From: an uncultured Verrucomicrobiota bacterium | GTDB lineage: Bacteria > Verrucomicrobiota > Verrucomicrobiae > Opitutales > Opitutaceae | NCBI GenBank assembly: GCA_946482165.1 | Contig: CAMLQS010000280.1 | Coordinates: forward strand, 1 to 6,841 | Direction of reading: 5' to 3' | DNA: 6,841 bases | The notes under the pieces: generated by a model | Databases searched by the model: none | What the model saw: the letters and a program-made list of their open reading frames with translations, nothing else | What the model was told of the DNA's origin: nothing | Shown: positions 4,475 through 6,841 of the stretch, in pieces | How the letters are laid out: every line of letters starts with the position of its first letter | How positions within the stretch are numbered: the stretch's first letter is position 1 | Program-made: the position numbers and the translations under genes

Positions 4475-5602
4475 TCATTCGACGAGGCCGACACGCAGAC
4501 GGAGGAATCGACGCGGCTCCGCGGACGAGAGCGGCGCGGGCGCGGGCACGGAGACGGGACCGGCAAGGTTCTGCTCGCGCGTGCTGCTCCAGATTTCACT
4601 CCAGGCGAAAAGGTCGGCGGAGGACTCGACGCGATAGACGAGGAGCGGGTCGGCGAGACGGTCGAACCCGAGCGTCGGCACGGGGCCGCTCTCGTCGGAG
4701 GCGAGCGTGAGCGCGGGCGCGCCGGCGCCGGAGTCGGCCAGACGCGGTTCGGCGGCGAAGGCGTATTCGAGGAGGTTGGGCCGGCCATCGGCGTCGGGAT
4801 CGGCGAGCGGGCCGCCGATGGCGCGTTCGGCGCGTTCGGCTTCGGTGAAGCGGTCGCCGGCGCGGCGCCATTGCTCGTAGAGCGGCAGCACGCCGATGGA
4901 GAAATCCACCGCGAACTCGCGTGGCGTCGCCGGTATTCCGCCGATGCTGCCTTCGAGCCGGAGGCGGACGCGGTAGTAGCCGGGCTGGCTGAATCCCCAG
5001 TTGAAGTGAATGTGCTGGCCGCTGCGCAGACCGAAGACCTGGGGCGCGGCGGTGCCGGGGCGGTTGCTGAAGTAGAGGGTGGCGGATCCGCCGGAGCCGG
5101 TTTGCCAGACGGCGAAATCGGCGCCGTCGGGCGTGATCGCGCCGACGTAGCGCACGCGCACGGCGGGCACGGTGTCGCTGCCGGTGAGCTCGGGGACGGG
5201 GTCGAAGACATCGAGTTCGGAGTCAGCGAGCCCGTAGCCGCCGAAGCCGACCCAGGGCACGGTGGCGGGCGGATTGTTTTGCGGGATCAGCCAGACCGGC
5301 CGGCCGGTTTGGCCGAGGAAGGGCAGGACTCCGCCGGCGGTGGGGTATTTGCCGCCCGTGTCGGGAACGTGAAAGACGGTGTGGTCGACGGGTTCGTCCA
5401 CGGTGTCGCCGCCGGCGAGGACCGAGACGTGGTGCGCGTAGAGGCCGAAGCCCTCGCCGCGGTCGGCGGTGGACGCGGCGGCGTAGGCGGCGTTGAGATC
5501 GATGTGGCCGGAACCGAGGTAGAGCTGGGCGCGGAGCGAGGGGAGCAGCGCGCCCAAAACGGCGACGAGGCGGCAAGGGGGGAAGAGGCGGGAAAAGTTC
5601 AT
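4475..5602 (-). CDS. Secreted choice-of-anchor M-like protein with dockerin-like segment and verrucomicrobial C-terminal domain
   Basis: A 375-residue protein. Start 5602 is fixed by the ATGA overlap with the stop of the prepilin-like gene and by an immediate signal peptide (L-V-A-V-L-G-A-L-L-P-S-L-R-A-Q). Domain one (about 27-237) has S-G-H-I-D-L (31-36), D-F-A-V-W-Q-T-G (162-169) and H-I-H-F-N-W-G-F-S-Q-P-G-Y-Y (197-210), parallel to the neighbouring PEP-CTERM protein. A linker (about 240-282) contains D-P-D-A-D-G-R-P-N-L-L-E-Y-A (268-281), an EF-hand/dockerin-like calcium loop common in verrucomicrobial secreted proteins. The last part (about 308-375: Y-R-V-E-S-S-A-D-L-F-A-W-S to R-R-F-L-R-L-R-V) is a small beta domain that often follows that loop. 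I see no PEP-CTERM or LPXTG tail, so attachment, if any, is by another route. Probable extracellular ligand- or metal-binding protein; the function is not established. Confidence 0.85.
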   Translation of the reverse strand: MNFSRLFPPCRLVAVLGALLPSLRAQLYLGSGHIDLNAAYAAASTADRGEGFGLYAHHVSVLAGGDTVDEPVDHTVFHVPDTGGKYPTAGGVLPFLGQTGRPVWLIPQNNPPATVPWVGFGGYGLADSELDVFDPVPELTGSDTVPAVRVRYVGAITPDGADFAVWQTGSGGSATLYFSNRPGTAAPQVFGLRSGQHIHFNWGFSQPGYYRVRLRLEGSIGGIPATPREFAVDFSIGVLPLYEQWRRAGDRFTEAERAERAIGGPLADPDADGRPNLLEYAFAAEPRLADSGAGAPALTLASDESGPVPTLGFDRLADPLLVYRVESSADLFAWSEIWSSTREQNLAGPVSVPAPAPLSSAEPRRFLRLRVGLVE

Positions 5603-6348
5603 CGGGGCAGGGCGAGGTTTTCGCCGGCGTCGATGCGGCGCCTGAGCTCGGCGGCGTGAATGACGGCGACGTGGCCGTCGGCGTAGAGGAAGGGGGCGCG
5701 GCCGTCGGTGTGGGCGGGCGTGGCGGCGCCGGAGCGAAAGCGGTCGGGCGCGATGTCGGCCACGACCTGGGTCCAGTTGCCCACCCATTCGCGGGCGTGG
5801 ATGTGGTCGGAGGACACGTCGAGGGCGAGGGTGTCGGCGCCGACGAAGACCGCGGGTGTGCGGGCCGGCTCGCGCAGCGTGTTCAGGCGCGGCACCATGC
5901 CGGAGGGCTGGCCGAAGGGATCGTAGTAGGTCTTGGCGTCGAGGTAGTCGTTGAGGACGAAGCTGGAAAGGCGCAGGCGGAGGCGCTCGTCGCGCTTGGG
6001 ATCGAGCGGGCAGAGGCGGACCTCGTCCACGTTGCCCAGGTAGGGTTTGAGCGTGTAAATCCACGAGACCTCCTCGAGATTCGCGACCGCGCCGTGGCTG
6101 GTTTCGGGGAAGGCGCCGCGGTGCGCGTCGGCGTAGGCGGCTATGGCGACGCCGATCTGGCGCAGGTTGGAGGCGCACCGCGCCTGTTTCGCCTGGGTGC
6201 GCACGGCGCCGACCGTCGGGATCAGGATGGCGGCGAGGACGCCGATGATCGCGATGACGGTGAGGAGCTCGATGAGCGTGAAGGCGGAGACGCGAAGCGG
6301 TGCGCGGAGGCGCGACGGCGCGGAGGGAGGATCGAGACGGCGGGACAT
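5599..6348 (-). CDS. Prepilin-type N-terminal cleavage/methylation protein (H-Xn-DG type)
   Basis: A 249-residue type IV pilin/pseudopilin-like protein. After a basic leader, S-A-F-T-L-I-E-L-L-T-V-I-A-I-I-G-V-L-A-A-I-L-I-P (21-44) gives a prepilin peptidase site between Ala22 and Phe23, Glu27 at mature +5, and a hydrophobic helix. Then come R-C-A-S-N-L-R-Q-I-G (57-66), A-Y-A-D-A-H-R-G-A-F-P (71-81), L-C-P-L-D-P (112-117) and F-L-Y-A-D-G-H-V (220-227). This is the layout of the large planctomycete/verrucomicrobial family with a C-terminal H-X9-DG motif; here the spacing from His213 to Asp224 is ten. Start 6348 is chosen because it gives a normal-length leader; an in-frame GTG at 6516 lies inside a hairpin repeat and adds an Arg/Pro-rich stretch without family features. 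The stop overlaps the next gene, so the two are probably translated together. A role in surface assembly or secretion is likely; the specific cargo is unknown. Confidence 0.9.
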   Translation of the reverse strand: MSRRLDPPSAPSRLRAPLRVSAFTLIELLTVIAIIGVLAAILIPTVGAVRTQAKQARCASNLRQIGVAIAAYADAHRGAFPETSHGAVANLEEVSWIYTLKPYLGNVDEVRLCPLDPKRDERLRLRLSSFVLNDYLDAKTYYDPFGQPSGMVPRLNTLREPARTPAVFVGADTLALDVSSDHIHAREWVGNWTQVVADIAPDRFRSGAATPAHTDGRAPFLYADGHVAVIHAAELRRRIDAGENLALPR

Positions 6349-6406
6349 AGGAAGGCCGGGAATCGGTGGACGACGGCGCGAGCGCGCAGGGCGCGACGGA
6401 GCCGAA

Positions 6407-6428
6407 AAACGGGGCGACAACGGGGCGA
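6407..6428 (-). repeat. Two 11-bp tandem repeats upstream of the prepilin gene
   Basis: On the minus strand TCGCCCCGTTG is followed directly by TCGCCCCGTTT, ten of eleven bases identical, 59 bases before ATG 6348. The 11-bp period recalls response-regulator sites, but with two copies in GC-rich sequence this may be chance. Confidence 0.4.
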
Positions 6429-6483
6429 AGGACGCGCGCGCCAACTCGGGCGGGCCGGATGCGAAGCAGGAGGGCGCGCGCGA

Positions 6484-6503
6484 TGCGACGAGGTGCGACG
6501 AGG
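6484..6503. repeat. Exact 10-bp tandem duplication
   Basis: TGCGACGAGG occurs twice in tandem on the plus strand, between the REP-like hairpins and the prepilin gene. No function is evident; probably slippage. Confidence 0.5.
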
Positions 6504-6513
6504 CAGGACGGAT

Positions 6514-6552
6514 CACGGGCGGGACGCCCGTGCCACTATGCGGCTACGCCGC
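6514..6552. repeat. REP-like pair of short hairpins
   Basis: Two compact inverted repeats stand side by side: CACGGGCG-GGA-CGCCCGTG (6514-6532, perfect 8-bp arms, 3-base loop) and GCGGC-TAC-GCCGC (6540-6552, 5-bp arms, 3-base loop). They lie between a gene end (stop 6557) and the next gene start. Paired short GC hairpins of this sort are typical of dispersed REP sequences, and I recall very similar 'GGCACGGGCGTC..GCCCGTG' elements in Opitutaceae and related genomes. They may end or stabilise the upstream transcript. Confidence 0.65.
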
Positions 6553-6556
6553 CATG

Positions 6557-6841
6557 TCAGGCGCGGGCCGGAGGGCCGCAGACGCGCTCCGGACCGCGCA
6601 GGGTCCGTGAGAGCAGGAGTTCCGTGAAACTCGCCACACCTTCGGCATGAAGACAGGCAGGCGGGCAAAGGGAGAGCACCATAGGCGTCTCGCAACCGGC
6701 CGCGAAGAGGGTGACGGCGCAGGCCCGATCGTCGGTCGGTGCCTTGTCGGACGCCGCGGGCGCGCCGTGATCGTGCGTCGCGAGCGGGCCGTGGTCGGGC
6801 GCATGGTCGACGGGCCGGGTCGCATTCGCGTCGCCTGACGC
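6557..6841 (-). CDS. C-terminal part of a His/Cys-rich protein, 5' end outside window
   Basis: The minus-strand frame open from base 6841 to a TGA at 6557-6559 encodes 94 residues with no start needed inside the window. It looks coding because its first 50 or so codons end overwhelmingly in G or C, and because its residues are not the Arg/Pro mixture seen in the other frames here. The visible start is His/Asp-rich (D-H-A-P-D-H-G then T-H-D-H-G), followed by C-A-V-T-L-F-A-A-G-C (41-50), C-P-P-A-C (59-63) and a final R-G-P-E-R-V-C-G-P-P-A-R-A. This arrangement is reminiscent of small exported DUF2946-type proteins, which have His/Cys-rich middles and end near R-G-P-P, but I cannot confirm it. 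The last 15 or so residues sit in a repeat-like hairpin (6590-6607) and may be a later extension. Metal handling is possible. Confidence 0.5.
   Translation of the reverse strand, partial: ASGDANATRPVDHAPDHGPLATHDHGAPAASDKAPTDDRACAVTLFAAGCETPMVLSLCPPACLHAEGVASFTELLLSRTLRGPERVCGPPARA
6590..6607. repeat. Small inverted repeat at the 3' end of the partial gene
   Basis: CGGACC and GGTCCG form perfect 6-bp arms around a GCGCAG loop. It lies inside the last codons of the partial right-edge gene, next to the REP-like pair, and could be an outer part of the same repeat unit. Confidence 0.4.

Noticed and set aside
3665..5659. A 664-codon open frame on the plus strand, antisense to the two choice-of-anchor genes
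   Set aside because: Its product is Gly/Ala/Glu-rich without domains, and it arises from the high GC third positions of the minus-strand genes, which have signal peptides and family motifs.
6349..6516. GTG start at 6516 for the prepilin-like gene
   Set aside because: It lies in a REP-like hairpin and adds 56 Arg/Pro/Ser-rich residues before a leader that is already complete from ATG 6348.
6513..6838. Small frames on both strands at the right edge (60-94 codons)
   Set aside because: They are Arg/Pro- or Gly/Arg-rich and overlap the better-supported His/Cys-rich frame ending at 6557.
1..6841. CRISPR arrays, tRNA or rRNA genes, and insertion sequences
   Set aside because: I saw no spaced repeat array, tRNA-like cloverleaf, rRNA segment or transposase motif in the window.

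Overview
The window is a very GC-rich bacterial segment in which every gene I can support lies on the minus strand, so genes are read from right to left. Several traits point to the Verrucomicrobiota, most likely Opitutaceae: a PEP-CTERM sorting tail; a prepilin-like protein with an H-Xn-DG type C-terminal motif; a dockerin-like 'DPDADG..NLLEYA' segment followed by a C-terminal domain typical of verrucomicrobial secreted proteins; and a short hairpin repeat of a kind I associate with that group. The taxonomic call is an inference from these traits, not from a marker gene.

Right part (6841 to 3668). The window opens inside the C-terminal part of a His/Cys-rich protein whose start is beyond the right edge. 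A pair of short REP-like hairpins follows its stop. Next comes a prepilin-type (type IV pilin/pseudopilin-like) protein, whose stop overlaps the start of a secreted 375-residue protein (ATGA overlap). After 81 bases comes a 241-residue PEP-CTERM protein. The 375- and 241-residue proteins share the same core (GHxD near the mature N-terminus, HxHxNWGFxxPGxY later), resembling the 'choice-of-anchor M' / surface-anchored repeat domain. They are paralogs with different C-terminal ends. A strong 16-bp hairpin closes this unit.

Middle (3592 to 623). Three in-phase 11-bp direct repeats of TTCATCnnGCG type, followed by a -10-like hexamer, look like a promoter activated by a PhoB/OmpR-family response regulator. 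They head a tight four-gene operon: DUF3570 outer-membrane beta-barrel protein, ApbE-like FAD:protein FMN transferase, TlpA-like thioredoxin, and a small DUF4266 lipoprotein ending in GCGCN. The intergenic gap is 11 bases or the genes overlap (14 and 4 bases). The DUF3570 protein carries D-T-I-T-G-A-T just after its signal peptide, which matches the sequence in which ApbE attaches FMN to threonine. ApbE itself shows no signal peptide and has Gly at the position of a usual metal-binding Asp.

Left part (560 to 1). An Ig-like (putative Ig/He_PIG type) protein begins here and runs off the left edge. It also has a TGAT motif early in the protein.

The most interesting system is the DUF3570-ApbE-TlpA-DUF4266 operon, which I read as a candidate envelope redox module with a possible flavinylated barrel and response-regulator control. 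The right-hand cluster may be a cell-surface metal or ligand-binding set, but that is speculative.
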